Assembly: GCF_049310025.1 (NCBI RefSeq)
Contig: NZ_JBJYKD010000029.1
Span: forward strand, 1-37,472
Direction: 5' to 3'
From: JBJYKD01 sp049310025
GTDB lineage: Bacteria; Bacillota; Thermosediminibacteria; Thermosediminibacterales; Tepidanaerobacteraceae
DNA length: 37,472 nucleotides
The notes under the pieces were generated by a model that searched no databases, was not told the origin of the DNA, and saw nothing but the letters and a program-made list of their open reading frames with translations. Positions 20,645 through 30,110 of the stretch are shown one piece after another (positions within the stretch are counted from its first letter, which is position 1; every line of letters starts with the position of its first letter). The translations under genes and the position numbers were made by a program.

Positions 20645-22405
20645 CCGTTTCACCGTAGCTTCATCCGGCGTTACATACAGTGTTTTGTGATGGTCGTATA
20701 TGACAAAACCCGGTTTGGCGCCGGCCGGTTTTCTTACATGTTTTTTCAATGTGTAATCTACGGGAACGTTGCTTCCGTTTCGGGCCCTGCTGAAGTACGC
20801 CGCCAGGATGGAGGCTTCATACAGGGCTTTATCGCTCACTTTTTGTTTCGAGCATTCGATAATTACGTGGGATCCGGGTATGTCTTTCGTATGAAGCCAT
20901 ATGTCTTCGGGTCCGGCCTTTTTGAGGGTCAGCATATCGTTCTGGCGGTTATTTTTGCCCACATATATGGTAAAACCGTCGGACGACCTGAATTTTAATG
21001 GCTCAGATTTTGACTGCCGGGGGCATTTTTTGCCCGCTGCTTTCAGGTAGCCCTGGTTTTCCAGTTCGTGGCAAATTTCATGCAGATCTTCCATATTGCT
21101 GCAGTTTTCCACATCAAACAGCGCGCTTTCCAGGTAATATATTTCCTGTGAAATCTCCTGTAGTTTTTTCTCCAGCATGATTCTCGCCGATTGCAATTTT
21201 TTATAGCGATTGAAATAAAGCTGGGCGTTTTGGGAAGGTGTCAATTTTTCGTTAAAAGGGATGGTTATTATTTTGTCGTTATCGTAAAAATCGGGGAGCT
21301 TGACCTCCTTCAAACCCGGCTTTACCTGATAAAGATAGGCTGAAAGAATTTCTCCCCAGAGCCTGTATTTCTCCAGGTCGCCGGTCTCCTGAAACTTTTT
21401 CTTATGGAATGAAAAACCTTGCCTCAGTTTTTCAAGATGTTTGGATATTTCCGAGCAGACGCGTTTCTTGAGGGAAGCGAACGCCTCGGTTTTTTCTTTT
21501 TTGGAAAAATATAAATCCACTATCTCGTTCACATGGGATTTTACCACCTTTAAGCGGTGTTTTTGTTCCAAGGATAAAAGAGGTAATACCCAGAAATCAT
21601 CGGGTTCGGAAGTATTGCTATTTATATACAGCGATGGGGAAAAGTTTCCCGACCCTATTTTGGTTCCGACATCTTCAAGGGCTTTGACAATATTGTTTTT
21701 TTCTTCTTCCAACAGGAGTCCCACGGTTTTTTGGGGGTCCACTCCTGCCCTGAAAGTTATTTCCCGGGATGCGGCGCCGCTCAAACCCATGATATTGTCT
21801 AATATCCATTTGCTTACGGTCCTGGTATCGCCATTGACAACGGCATGGCATAATGTTGACATAAAATTATTATGGTCAAATGCAGTCAAACTGATTTTGT
21901 GCTGCATGGGAGGATAGATATACTTTTCTCCCGGCAGGATCTGGCGGAACCTGTTGACTTCGACGGGTATTCTTTTTATTGAATCGATTATGGTGTTGCT
22001 TTCGGGCTGGACCAGTATAATGTTGCTGTGCCTTCCCATGATTTCAATTATTAGCTTCCACTCAACGGGTTGCATGAATTCATTGTTATTGTGAATGGTA
22101 ATCTCCACGATTCTCTCCAGGTCGGGCTGCTCAATTTTTACAATATTGCCGCCGATGAGGTGCTTTCTTAAAAGCATGCAAAACGCCGGAGGAGAAAGAG
22201 GGTTTTCGACTATGCTTTCCGTCAGGTGAATTCTGCAGTTTACGGGGTGTGAGGACATGAGAAGTTTTAATTCCTCCCTTCCGCGGCGAATGTAGAAAAT
22301 AAGCTCATCTTTATGGGGCTGATAAATTTTATTTATCCTGCCGCCGGTGAGAGCCTCTTGCAGTTCGGAAACCACGGCGTGCAGGGTAATTCCGTCAAAG
22401 GGCAT
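20633..22405 (-). CDS. rqcH: RqcH/FbpA (NFACT) ribosome-associated quality-control protein
   Basis: A 590-residue NFACT protein. The N-terminal NFACT-N domain starts FDGITLHAVVSELQEAL, the DR-type position is Glu97-Arg98 (B. subtilis has Asp-Arg), a HhH and long coiled coil follow (about 290-440), and the NFACT-R domain near the end has DIWLHTKDIPGSHVII. RqcH binds stalled 50S subunits and recruits tRNA-Ala to add C-terminal alanine tails for degradation. In older annotations it is called a fibronectin-binding protein. It is the only minus-strand gene in this stretch; its start has GGGAGG upstream. A weak promoter-like TATACT lies about 45-50 bases before the start. Confidence 0.94.
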   Translation of the reverse strand: MPFDGITLHAVVSELQEALTGGRINKIYQPHKDELIFYIRRGREELKLLMSSHPVNCRIHLTESIVENPLSPPAFCMLLRKHLIGGNIVKIEQPDLERIVEITIHNNNEFMQPVEWKLIIEIMGRHSNIILVQPESNTIIDSIKRIPVEVNRFRQILPGEKYIYPPMQHKISLTAFDHNNFMSTLCHAVVNGDTRTVSKWILDNIMGLSGAASREITFRAGVDPQKTVGLLLEEEKNNIVKALEDVGTKIGSGNFSPSLYINSNTSEPDDFWVLPLLSLEQKHRLKVVKSHVNEIVDLYFSKKEKTEAFASLKKRVCSEISKHLEKLRQGFSFHKKKFQETGDLEKYRLWGEILSAYLYQVKPGLKEVKLPDFYDNDKIITIPFNEKLTPSQNAQLYFNRYKKLQSARIMLEKKLQEISQEIYYLESALFDVENCSNMEDLHEICHELENQGYLKAAGKKCPRQSKSEPLKFRSSDGFTIYVGKNNRQNDMLTLKKAGPEDIWLHTKDIPGSHVIIECSKQKVSDKALYEASILAAYFSRARNGSNVPVDYTLKKHVRKPAGAKPGFVIYDHHKTLYVTPDEATVKRLSL

Positions 22406-22493
22406 GGTCTGAACCTCCCGGAATTTTATATCACTGGTATCATGTTACTAGTATACCATATAGAGCGATACCTTTAATAGATAAATAAATTTA

Positions 22494-22522
22494 TTGTTTA
22501 AACCAAAATTAGGTGGTATAAT
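22494..22522 (+). promoter_or_regulatory. Sigma-A-type promoter for dapF-dapL
   Basis: TTGTTT (22494-22499), a 17-base spacer and a perfect TATAAT (22517-22522) lie 44 bases before the dapF start in the divergent rqcH-dapF intergenic region. Spacing and direction are right. Confidence 0.75.
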
Positions 22523-22566
22523 AATTTTAATGATTTTGAAAGAAAAAATAAGGGTGGTCTTGAAAT

Positions 22567-23406
22567 ATGGAGTTCACCAAAACACACGGCCTTGGAAATG
22601 ATTTTATAATCGTAAATGGCATAAAGCAAGATGTCGTAGGTATAGAAAAATACGCAAGAAAAATCTGCGACAGGCATTTCGGAATAGGTGCGGACGGAAT
22701 CCTGCTGGTTTTGCCTTCGCGAATGGCGGATGTCAGGATGAAGATTATCAACAGCGACGGCAGTGAAGCAATGATGTGCGGCAACGGGATAAGATGTTTT
22801 GCACATTATGCATACACGCGGGGCATAGTTACAAAAACGGTCATCGATGTGGAGACCCCGGCAGGAGTTAAAAGGGCCGAAATTCTGAGTACAGGCATTG
22901 AGACGATGGTTAAGGTGGATATGGGTGAGTACAGCATGCTCAAAGGGGATATACCCATGCTAGGCTCCTCCGAAGAGGAAGCCATAGATTTTACCATTTC
23001 CACAGAGGATAATGAGTTTAAAGCTATTGCGGTTTCCATGGGAAACCCGCATTGTGTGATATTTGTAGAAAATGTGGATGAAGTTCCGCTCGAGCGCATA
23101 GGCCCCGTTATAGAAAACCACCCGCTGTTTCCCAACAGGACAAACGTCGAATTTGTGGAGGTCCTGGATGAAGACCATCTAAAAATGAGGGTGTGGGAAC
23201 GCGGGGCGGGCATCACCATGGCATGCGGGACTGGAGCATGCGCTTGTGCTGTGGCGGCTCTGAAAAAGGGCCTGGGAAAAAGACAAACAAAGGTTTTTCT
23301 CCCGGGTGGGGAGCTTTTTATAGATATTGATGATAAAAAACGGGTCTTCATGACCGGCCCCGTCAGAGAAGTGTTTAACGGCCGGGTAGACCTTTCCAAA
23401 TTATAA
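22567..23406 (+). CDS. dapF: Diaminopimelate epimerase
   Basis: A 279-residue PLP-independent epimerase that converts LL- to meso-diaminopimelate for peptidoglycan and lysine. Its two halves each carry one catalytic cysteine: Cys71 in MMCGNGIRC and Cys220 in MACGTGACAC. FTKTHGLGNDFI at the N-terminus and the GADGILLV segment are also typical, and the length is normal. The preceding reaction is supplied by the next gene, dapL, 28 bases downstream, so the pair forms a compact end of the aminotransferase variant of the DAP pathway. Confidence 0.97.
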   Translation: MEFTKTHGLGNDFIIVNGIKQDVVGIEKYARKICDRHFGIGADGILLVLPSRMADVRMKIINSDGSEAMMCGNGIRCFAHYAYTRGIVTKTVIDVETPAGVKRAEILSTGIETMVKVDMGEYSMLKGDIPMLGSSEEEAIDFTISTEDNEFKAIAVSMGNPHCVIFVENVDEVPLERIGPVIENHPLFPNRTNVEFVEVLDEDHLKMRVWERGAGITMACGTGACACAVAALKKGLGKRQTKVFLPGGELFIDIDDKKRVFMTGPVREVFNGRVDLSKL

Positions 23407-23434
23407 ACAATTTATAAATTATGGAGGTATTTTC

Positions 23435-24598
23435 GTGGAAAGAGCAAATCGCATCAAAAAAATTCCGCCTTATCTCTTCGCGCAGATCGATAAGAAAATT
23501 GCCGATCTCAAAAAGGCGGGGGTTGACGTCATAAGTCTTGGAGTTGGGGACCCGGACCTGCCGACCCCCCCCAACATTATCCAAGCCTTGCAAAGGGCCT
23601 GCGAAGATCCGGCGTGCCACCGGTACCCCGAATATGAAGGTTCGCTGGAGTTTCGCCAGGCGGTGGCGGCTTACTACAGCAGGCGGTACGGTGTTGAACT
23701 TGATCCGGAAAACGAAGTAATGGCCCTTATAGGATCAAAAGAGGGTATAGCCCACATTTTCCTGGCTTACATAGACCCCGGAGACTACGCACTGATACCG
23801 GACCCGGGATATCCGGTCTACAGGACTGCCACGATTTTCGCGGGTGGTATACCCTACCCTGTTCCCCTGGTGAGGGAAAATAACTTTTTACCCGACTTTT
23901 CAAAAATAGACAGCGACATAGCCAGAAAAGCAAAAATCATGTTCTTATGCTACCCCAACAATCCCACAGCGGCTGTGGCGGATAAAAAGTTTTTTGAAGA
24001 GGCTGTGGATTTTGCCAAAACCTATGATCTGGTGATATGCCACGATAGCGCTTACGCCGATGTTACTTACGACGGCTACCGGGCGCCCAGTATCCTGTCG
24101 GTGGACGGTGCCAAAGAAGTGGCCATTGAATTCGGTTCCCTGTCAAAACCTTACAGGATGACCGGATGGAGAATTGGCTATGCGGCCGGCAGCAAAGAAA
24201 TCGTTTCAGCCCTGGGCATAATTAAGACCAATGTAGACTCCGGTCAATTTACCGCGGTTCAAAAGGCGGCGGTGGAAGCCCTGACTGGCCCCCAGGATAG
24301 CGTGGACGAAATGCTCTCCGTTTTTAAGCGGAGGCGGGATTTGGTGGTGGAGGCCTTGAGGAGCATGGGATTTGATGTGGAGACGCCAAAGGGAACTTTT
24401 TATGTATGGGTTCCGGTACCCAGGGGCTTTACATCCGCTTCCTTTGCCGAGATGCTCATCGAAAAAGCGGGTGTTGTCGTGAGCCCCGGAAACGCTTATG
24501 GAGAATACGGCGAAGGATATTTTAGGATATCTCTGACCACTCCTGATGACAGAATCGAGGAAGCGTTAAAGAGAATGAAGGAAAATTTAAATTTTTAA
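23435..24598 (+). CDS. dapL: LL-diaminopimelate aminotransferase
   Basis: A 387-residue class I/II PLP aminotransferase. Motifs are VISLGVGDPDLPTP, HRYPEYEGSLEFRQAV, FLCYPNNPTAAVADKKFFEE and the PLP-lysine region FGSLSKPYRMTGWRIGYAAG (K in SLSKP). SGQFTAVQKAAVEAL is characteristic of the DapL group. The enzyme makes LL-DAP directly from tetrahydrodipicolinate and glutamate, bypassing the succinylase or acetylase routes. GTG 23435 follows GGAGG. Other aspartate-type aminotransferases look similar, but dapF next door supports DapL. Confidence 0.93.
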   Translation: MERANRIKKIPPYLFAQIDKKIADLKKAGVDVISLGVGDPDLPTPPNIIQALQRACEDPACHRYPEYEGSLEFRQAVAAYYSRRYGVELDPENEVMALIGSKEGIAHIFLAYIDPGDYALIPDPGYPVYRTATIFAGGIPYPVPLVRENNFLPDFSKIDSDIARKAKIMFLCYPNNPTAAVADKKFFEEAVDFAKTYDLVICHDSAYADVTYDGYRAPSILSVDGAKEVAIEFGSLSKPYRMTGWRIGYAAGSKEIVSALGIIKTNVDSGQFTAVQKAAVEALTGPQDSVDEMLSVFKRRRDLVVEALRSMGFDVETPKGTFYVWVPVPRGFTSASFAEMLIEKAGVVVSPGNAYGEYGEGYFRISLTTPDDRIEEALKRMKENLNF

Positions 24599-24617
24599 GT
24601 GGAGAAAGGCGTTTAAA

Positions 24618-25490
24618 ATGATAAAGAGCATGACGGGTTATGGACGTGGGGAGAGCCTTGACAGAATTTCCTGGGTGGTGGAAATAAGATCCGTAAACCA
24701 CAGATTTCTGGAAATATTTGTCAAGCTCCCCAGGCCCTGGCTTTTATTGGAGGAAAAGATAAAAAACTACATAAAGGGGAAAATAACAAGGGGCAGAATA
24801 GATGTATTTGTGAACTTGTCCTGTGAGAATCTTCCGGTCGATATAAAAATTGACAAGGCAATGATTGAGAATTATTATAAAAGATTGCTGGAAATCAAGG
24901 AGGAGATTGGCTTTGAAGGTCCCGTGTCTTTATCGCTGCTCTCCTTAATGCCCGACGTTTTTCAGGTAAATGAGAACCTGCCCCAGGAACGCGAATTGTG
25001 GGATTCTTTAAAGCCGGCTTTGGAAGGGGCGGTGAATAACTTGCTGGATATGCGGGCAAAAGAAGGGGAAAACCTGTGGAATGATATTTCGGCAAGACTT
25101 GACATTATAGACAACAAAGTGGATATTATAAAAGAACGGGCGGATGTGGTTGTGGAAGAGTACAGGAAAAGGCTTATGCAGGATGTGGAGAAGCTTTCCC
25201 GGGGAATTGCCGTAGATCAGGAAAGGATAGAGGCTGAAGTGGTGCTGTTTGCTGAAAGGTCAAATATATCCGAGGAAATTGTAAGGATAAAGAGCCATCT
25301 GTGCCAGATGAAAAGCCTGGCGGCTTCGGAGGATGCTTTGGGAAAAAAGATGGATTTTATAGCTCAGGAGATGTTTCGGGAAACCAACACCATTGGCGCA
25401 AAGTCTTCCGATTATGTTATTTCCAGGGAGATTATTGAAATAAAGAGCGAACTCGAGAAGATAAGAGAGCAAATCCAGAACATTGAGTAG
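24618..25490 (+). CDS. yicC: YicC family endoribonuclease
   Basis: A 290-residue protein with the family opening MIKSMTGYGRGE, then VEIRSVNHRFLEIFVKLPR, IKGKITRGRIDVFVNL and the C-terminal DUF1732 part (EAEVVLFAERSNISEEIVRI, then KKMDFIAQEMFRETNTIGAK). YicC proteins are hexameric metal-dependent endoribonucleases; B. subtilis YloC is the equivalent. It heads the conserved yicC-remA-gmk-rpoZ-coaBC-priA series. It follows dapL by 19 bases, so it may also be read from the dapF promoter. Confidence 0.93.
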   Translation: MIKSMTGYGRGESLDRISWVVEIRSVNHRFLEIFVKLPRPWLLLEEKIKNYIKGKITRGRIDVFVNLSCENLPVDIKIDKAMIENYYKRLLEIKEEIGFEGPVSLSLLSLMPDVFQVNENLPQERELWDSLKPALEGAVNNLLDMRAKEGENLWNDISARLDIIDNKVDIIKERADVVVEEYRKRLMQDVEKLSRGIAVDQERIEAEVVLFAERSNISEEIVRIKSHLCQMKSLAASEDALGKKMDFIAQEMFRETNTIGAKSSDYVISREIIEIKSELEKIREQIQNIE

Positions 25491-25509
25491 AATTTCAGGA
25501 GGGAATAGT

Positions 25510-25791
25510 GTGGAAATAAAACTTGTAAATATAGGTTTTGGCAATATTGTTTCGGCCAATCGCATAATAGCTATCGTAAGCCCCGAGTCGGCCCCGATAA
25601 AAAGAATAATTCAGGAGGCCAGGGATCGGGGGATGCTGATCGACGCCACCTACGGCCGGAGGACAAGAGCGGTCATTATAACCGATAGCGACCATGTAAT
25701 TCTTTCGGCGGTTCAACCGGAGACAGTAGCCCATCGCCTGAATGAAAGCGACAAGGAGATGGAAGCCGAAGAAGAGCTCGAAGAGGTTTGA
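25510..25791 (+). CDS. remA: RemA-type regulator (DUF370), extracellular-matrix/biofilm regulator
   Basis: A 93-residue protein starting at GTG 25510 with AGGAGGGA upstream; the longer open frame to 25483 would overlap yicC. The core IKLVNIGFGNIVSANRIIAI, then SPESAPIKRIIQEARDRG and LIDATYGRRTRAVIITDS are highly conserved in DUF370. RemA forms ring-shaped oligomers that wrap DNA and activates matrix and osmoprotection genes in B. subtilis. The last 20 residues are acidic. The gene lies between yicC and gmk, its usual place. Confidence 0.95.
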   Translation: MEIKLVNIGFGNIVSANRIIAIVSPESAPIKRIIQEARDRGMLIDATYGRRTRAVIITDSDHVILSAVQPETVAHRLNESDKEMEAEEELEEV

Positions 25792-25803
25792 GGGGATATT
25801 TTT

Positions 25804-26424
25804 ATGAAGCAAAAAGGGATGCTGATAGTTATTTCGGGCCCTTCCGGTGCGGGAAAAGGTACCCTGTGCACTCTGTTGCTGGACAAAATGGAGAACCTGT
25901 GTCTTTCTGTGTCTGTTACCACCAGACCGCCCAGGCCTGGAGAGAAACACGGAGTTAATTATTTTTTTACCGACGTTAAAGATTTTGAAGAAAAAATAAA
26001 ACAGAATGAATTCCTTGAATGGGCAAAGGTCTATAATAATTACTATGGTACACCGCGAGCTTTTGTGGAAAAGCAGCTTCAGGAAGGCAGAGATGTCATA
26101 CTGGAGATAGACATCCAGGGTGCTTCTCAGGTCAAAAAAAACTGCCCCGAAGGTGTTTTTATATTCATTCTACCTCCGGATTTAGAAGAATTGAAAAAGC
26201 GCATAGAAAAACGAGGCAGCGAAACCCGTGAATCCCTTGACCTGAGAGTAAAAAGCGCCAGGGAGGAATTGAAAGCGGCCGCTTTTTACGATTACGTGGT
26301 GGTTAACGATGACCTGGACAAGGCCGTTTTCAAACTGCAATCCATAATTACGGCCGAAAGGTGCCGTGTAGTCAGAAATTATTATCTTCTTCAGGTTATC
26401 AACGGGAGGAAGGAAATGCCATGA
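25804..26424 (+). CDS. gmk: Guanylate kinase
   Basis: A 206-residue P-loop kinase phosphorylating GMP to GDP. It shows SGPSGAGKGT (11-20), VTTRPPRPGE for GMP binding, VNYFF, the EFLEWAKVYNNYYGTPRAFV segment and ILEIDIQGASQVKK. The lid region is KKRIEKRGSETRESLDLRV. The length is standard. Its stop overlaps the rpoZ start. In Firmicutes this enzyme is also a target of (p)ppGpp inhibition, though that cannot be read from sequence here. Confidence 0.97.
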   Translation: MKQKGMLIVISGPSGAGKGTLCTLLLDKMENLCLSVSVTTRPPRPGEKHGVNYFFTDVKDFEEKIKQNEFLEWAKVYNNYYGTPRAFVEKQLQEGRDVILEIDIQGASQVKKNCPEGVFIFILPPDLEELKKRIEKRGSETRESLDLRVKSAREELKAAAFYDYVVVNDDLDKAVFKLQSIITAERCRVVRNYYLLQVINGRKEMP

Positions 26425-26627
26425 TGTACCCGTCAATAGATTCACTTACCAGCAAATACGACAGCAAGTATACCATTGCCGTGGCCGCTGCAAAGAGGGC
26501 ACGGCAACTGGTGGAAGGCGAGCCCAAACTGGTGGATGTGAAAACTACAAAACCGGTTTCCATCGCGCTTTTTGAACTTGATGCCGGCAAAATAAAGGTA
26601 GAAAGTCCCAAATCAGGCATCAAATGA
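26421..26627 (+). CDS. rpoZ: RNA polymerase omega subunit
   Basis: A 68-residue omega subunit that helps assemble and stabilise beta-prime. It carries IDSLTSKYDSKYTIAVAAAK and RARQLVEGEPKLVDVKTTKP, the conserved helix pair, with ALFELDAGKI at the end. ATG 26421 (or 26424) follows GGGAGGAAGG and overlaps the gmk stop, giving translational coupling. A longer open frame from 26361 lies inside gmk and is not used. Confidence 0.95.
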   Translation: MMYPSIDSLTSKYDSKYTIAVAAAKRARQLVEGEPKLVDVKTTKPVSIALFELDAGKIKVESPKSGIK

Positions 26628-26639
26628 CGGAGGGTTTCC

Positions 26640-27836
26640 ATGTTAAACGACAAATTCATAACCATGGGAGTTACCGGCAGCATAGCGGCCTATAAAGCCG
26701 TGGAACTGGTCAGGCTTTTGAAAAAAAAGGGTGCGGATGTTCAGGTCATAATGACAAAATCCGCATGCGAATTCATAAAACCTTTAACATTTCAGGTGGT
26801 TTCCCGGAACCCCGTAATTACGGATATGTTTGAAAAACCTTACTACTGGGAGGTAGAACATGTGGCCCTGGCGGACAAGGCGGACTTATTTCTTGTAGCC
26901 CCCGCTACGGCCAACATCATAGCCAAGATAGCCGCCGGCATCGCCGACGATATGCTTTCCAGCACCATTCTGGCAACCAGGGCAAAGGTTTTGATCGTCC
27001 CTGCCATGAATGTCCACATGTACGAAAATCCCGTGACTCAAAAAAACATTTCTTATTTAAGAAGTTTGGGATTTGAAATAATGGAACCCGCCGAAGGCGC
27101 CCTGGCGTGCGGTTATGCGGGGAAGGGGAGATTTCCGGAGCCGGGGGAAATACTGAAAAGAATTGAAGCCCTTATGGGAAAACGCCGCGACTTTCATAAT
27201 AAAAAAATCCTTGTAACGGCTGGGCCCACCCGGGAGCCCATAGACCCTGTGCGATATATATCCAACCGCTCTTCAGGAAAAATGGGTTACGCCCTGGCCG
27301 AAGCGGCGGTTCTTCGTGGAGGAAATGTGGTACTCGTTTCGGGGCCGACAAACCTCGAGCCGCCAGCGGGCCTTTATAAATTTATACCTGTTGAGACGGC
27401 TCGGGAGATGCAAAAGGCTGTACTTGAAAATTTCAGCTGGGCCGATGTGATTATAAAAGCCGCGGCGGTGGCAGACTACAGGCCCAAAAATTACTCCACC
27501 GAAAAAATAAAAAAGCGGGACGGCGAAACGAATCTGGAACTCGTAAAAAATCCGGATATTCTTCAGGAGCTTGGAGAAAAAAAGACAACACAGGTCTTAA
27601 TAGGGTTTGCGGCGGAGACCGAAGACTTGGAGGAAAATGCAGTCAAAAAATTAAATAACAAGAAACTGGATTTTATCGTTGTCAATGATGTTACCCAGGA
27701 AGGGGCAGGGTTTGGCTCTGATACCAACATTGTAAAAATAATACACAGAGACGGCCGGGTGGAAGCGTTCCCCAGAATGTCAAAAAAGGATGTGGCGGAT
27801 ATTATTCTTGACAGGGCGTTATGCTATATGTCTTAA
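26640..27836 (+). CDS. coaBC: Bifunctional phosphopantothenoylcysteine decarboxylase/synthase (CoaBC)
   Basis: A 398-residue fusion that converts 4'-phosphopantothenate to 4'-phosphopantetheine for coenzyme A. The N-terminal flavin-dependent CoaC (1-185) has MGVTGSIAAYKAVELV, VEHVALADKADLFLVAPATA, the PAMNVHMYENP substrate motif and ALACGYAGKGR with the catalytic Cys. The CoaB half (190-398) begins ILVTAGPTREPIDPVRYISN and contains KAAAVADYRP and the KKxKK-like region IKKRDGE. The start has GGAGGG upstream. A weak hairpin follows before priA. Confidence 0.96.
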   Translation: MLNDKFITMGVTGSIAAYKAVELVRLLKKKGADVQVIMTKSACEFIKPLTFQVVSRNPVITDMFEKPYYWEVEHVALADKADLFLVAPATANIIAKIAAGIADDMLSSTILATRAKVLIVPAMNVHMYENPVTQKNISYLRSLGFEIMEPAEGALACGYAGKGRFPEPGEILKRIEALMGKRRDFHNKKILVTAGPTREPIDPVRYISNRSSGKMGYALAEAAVLRGGNVVLVSGPTNLEPPAGLYKFIPVETAREMQKAVLENFSWADVIIKAAAVADYRPKNYSTEKIKKRDGETNLELVKNPDILQELGEKKTTQVLIGFAAETEDLEENAVKKLNNKKLDFIVVNDVTQEGAGFGSDTNIVKIIHRDGRVEAFPRMSKKDVADIILDRALCYMS

Positions 27837-27865
27837 AGCCGGTAATTTGAAGGGCTTTTTATTTT
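27835..27865 (+). terminator. Weak terminator-like hairpin between coaBC and priA
   Basis: AAAGCC (27835-27840), a 12-base loop, GGCTTT (27853-27858) and TTATTTTT. The stem is only 6 bp and overlaps the coaBC stop, so it may attenuate rather than stop transcription into priA. Confidence 0.4.
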
Positions 27866-27878
27866 TGGGGGGATGGCA

Positions 27879-30074
27879 TTGGAAGCTGTAGCCGAAGTTG
27901 CCGTTGACGTAAAACATCCCAGCGCAAAAAAGGAATACTTTTACACCATTCCCGACGAACTGGTGCCGGCGGTGGGGGCGGGAGATCTGGTTTTGGTTCC
28001 CTTCAACAATACAAAGGTCAACGGCGTGGTAATGCGGGTTCTCGATCCCGGGGAATATTCGGGAGAGTACAGGCTTAAGAATGTTATAAAAAAGGAACAG
28101 GTCTCCCTCCCGCCGGAAATGGTCGACCTCTCAAGGTCACTGGCGAGGTATTATGGGGCTGCGCCCATCGACTTTCTAAAACTTATGCTACCTCCACCGA
28201 TAGGGGTAAAACAGGAAGCGGTCTACAGAGCAGTGGTCGAAAAGTGCGTTCTGCCGGATAGGGCGGTAAACCAGAAAAAGATCTTTGATTTACTCGCCGC
28301 TTTCGGACCGCTTACCGCCCGCGAAATATGCGCCAGAATTGACATGCCGCTTTCGTCGATTCAGGGCGCCCTATCGGGCCTGGTTAAAAAGGGCATGGTA
28401 GTTAGAGAATACAGGGTTGTAAGGCGGAAGCCCGAAACCGTGCCGGATGCTGGTCTAAGCAGGCCGCTCAACCTTACAGCCGAACAGGCAGCCGCCGTGG
28501 ATCAGATTTGCCGCAATATGGACGGCGAAAAGAAAACTGTTCTTTTATACGGAGTCACCGGCAGCGGAAAAACTGAAGTGTACATAAGGGCAATTGAAAA
28601 AGCGCTTCACACGGGCAAAAAGGCCATGCTCCTGGTGCCTGAAATTTCTCTTACACCCCAGATGCTGACCGTCTTTCAGGCCCGTTTTCCTCAAAAAGTG
28701 GCAGTCATACATAGCAGGCTTTCCCAGGGGGAAAGGTTCGACGAATGGCACAGGATTTACAACAGAGAAGCGGACATCGTGATAGGCGCCAGGTCCGCGG
28801 TATTTGCGCCCGTTCGAGACCTCGGTTTAATAATAATTGACGAAGAGCACGAATCCTCTTATAAACAGATGGAGCATCCTTTTTATGATGCCAGGGTGGT
28901 GGCAAGGATAAGAGCGCAAAGGGAAGGCGCAATGTTGATGATGGGAAGTGCCACGCCGTCGGTGGAATCGTACTACAAAGCCCTCAGGGGAGATTATCTT
29001 CTGGTTAAACTTACCAAAAGAGTGTCGGGAAGGCCTTTGCCGTCTCTCGAAATCATAGATATGAAAGAGGAATTAAAGTCCGGGAATCGGCATATTTTCA
29101 GCAGAAGACTCTTTGCAGGCATGAAGGAAGCCATAGTACGGGGCTGCCAGGTTATACTTTTTCTCAACCGCCGGGGTCATTCCACTTTTGTAATCTGCAG
29201 GGATTGCGGTTTTGTATTAAAATGCCCCCACTGTGACATTTCCCTTACCTACCATTTTGAAGACAGGAGCGGAAAATGCCATTATTGCGGATTTCAAATA
29301 AAAGCGCCAGATATGTGTCCGGTTTGCGGTGGTCGGAACATAAGATACTTCGGAGCGGGAACGGAAAAAGTGGAACAGGAGGTCAACCGTTTATTCCCCG
29401 GTATTAAGACCATTCGCATCGATGCCGATTCTACATCGCGCAAGGGGTCGCTGGAACAAATGCTTTCATGTTTTAGAAGGGGGAAAGCCCAGGTCTTGAT
29501 AGGGACCCAGGCTGTTGCCAAGGGCCTGGATTTTCCAAAGGTGGCCCTTGTCGGGGTAATAAGCGCGGACACCTCCCTTAACATGCCGGACTTCAGGGCT
29601 GGAGAAAGGACTTTCCAGCTCATAACACAGGTGGCGGGGAGAGCCGGGAGAGGCCAGTTCCCCGGCAGGGTATATGTTCAAACTTACTGTCCCGAGTCTT
29701 TTGCAATAAATGCCGCCTGCAGGAACGATTTCACCGGTTTTTACATGAAAGAATTAGAAAACAGGCGGCAGCATAACTACCCCCCTTTTTGTCACCTTTT
29801 AAACATTATATTTTCAGGTCCGCGGGAAGAAGTGATAAAAGCCGAAGCTTTTAGCATGAAACAATTTTTTATGTCAAAGGGTTTTGACGGTGTAGAGATT
29901 TACGGCCCCGCACCGGCGCCAAGATTGAGAATTAAAGATAATTATCGGTATCACATTTTACTTAAGAGCCGGGAAGAAGAAACATTAATACAGGTAGAAG
30001 ATTTTTTAAAATCCCTTAAGAAAAATTCCAAGATCAATGTGGCATGGGATATGGACCCCCAGGACTTGCTGTAA
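27879..30074 (+). CDS. priA: Primosomal replication-restart helicase PriA
   Basis: A 731-residue SF2 helicase that reloads the replisome at stalled forks. The N-terminal 3'-DNA-binding domain (1-100) is followed by a winged helix. Walker A GVTGSGKTEVYI, the DEEH box in IIDEEHESSYK and the zinc-binding insertion with eight cysteines (CRDC, CPHC, CHYC, CPVC; about 444-487) come next. Motifs V/VI are GTQAVAKGLDFPKV and QLITQVAGRAGRG. TTG 27879 is preferred because GGGGGG lies 6 bases upstream; ATG 27873 abuts that site. The length matches the family. Confidence 0.95.
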   Translation: MEAVAEVAVDVKHPSAKKEYFYTIPDELVPAVGAGDLVLVPFNNTKVNGVVMRVLDPGEYSGEYRLKNVIKKEQVSLPPEMVDLSRSLARYYGAAPIDFLKLMLPPPIGVKQEAVYRAVVEKCVLPDRAVNQKKIFDLLAAFGPLTAREICARIDMPLSSIQGALSGLVKKGMVVREYRVVRRKPETVPDAGLSRPLNLTAEQAAAVDQICRNMDGEKKTVLLYGVTGSGKTEVYIRAIEKALHTGKKAMLLVPEISLTPQMLTVFQARFPQKVAVIHSRLSQGERFDEWHRIYNREADIVIGARSAVFAPVRDLGLIIIDEEHESSYKQMEHPFYDARVVARIRAQREGAMLMMGSATPSVESYYKALRGDYLLVKLTKRVSGRPLPSLEIIDMKEELKSGNRHIFSRRLFAGMKEAIVRGCQVILFLNRRGHSTFVICRDCGFVLKCPHCDISLTYHFEDRSGKCHYCGFQIKAPDMCPVCGGRNIRYFGAGTEKVEQEVNRLFPGIKTIRIDADSTSRKGSLEQMLSCFRRGKAQVLIGTQAVAKGLDFPKVALVGVISADTSLNMPDFRAGERTFQLITQVAGRAGRGQFPGRVYVQTYCPESFAINAACRNDFTGFYMKELENRRQHNYPPFCHLLNIIFSGPREEVIKAEAFSMKQFFMSKGFDGVEIYGPAPAPRLRIKDNYRYHILLKSREEETLIQVEDFLKSLKKNSKINVAWDMDPQDLL

Positions 30075-30110
30075 ATTTAACGGGTTCTTGCAAAAAGGAG
30101 AGAAGGTTTA

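Noticed and set aside
20687..21917. Plus-strand open frames opposite rqcH
   Set aside because: They are antisense shadows of a well-supported 590-residue NFACT protein and have no family-like content.
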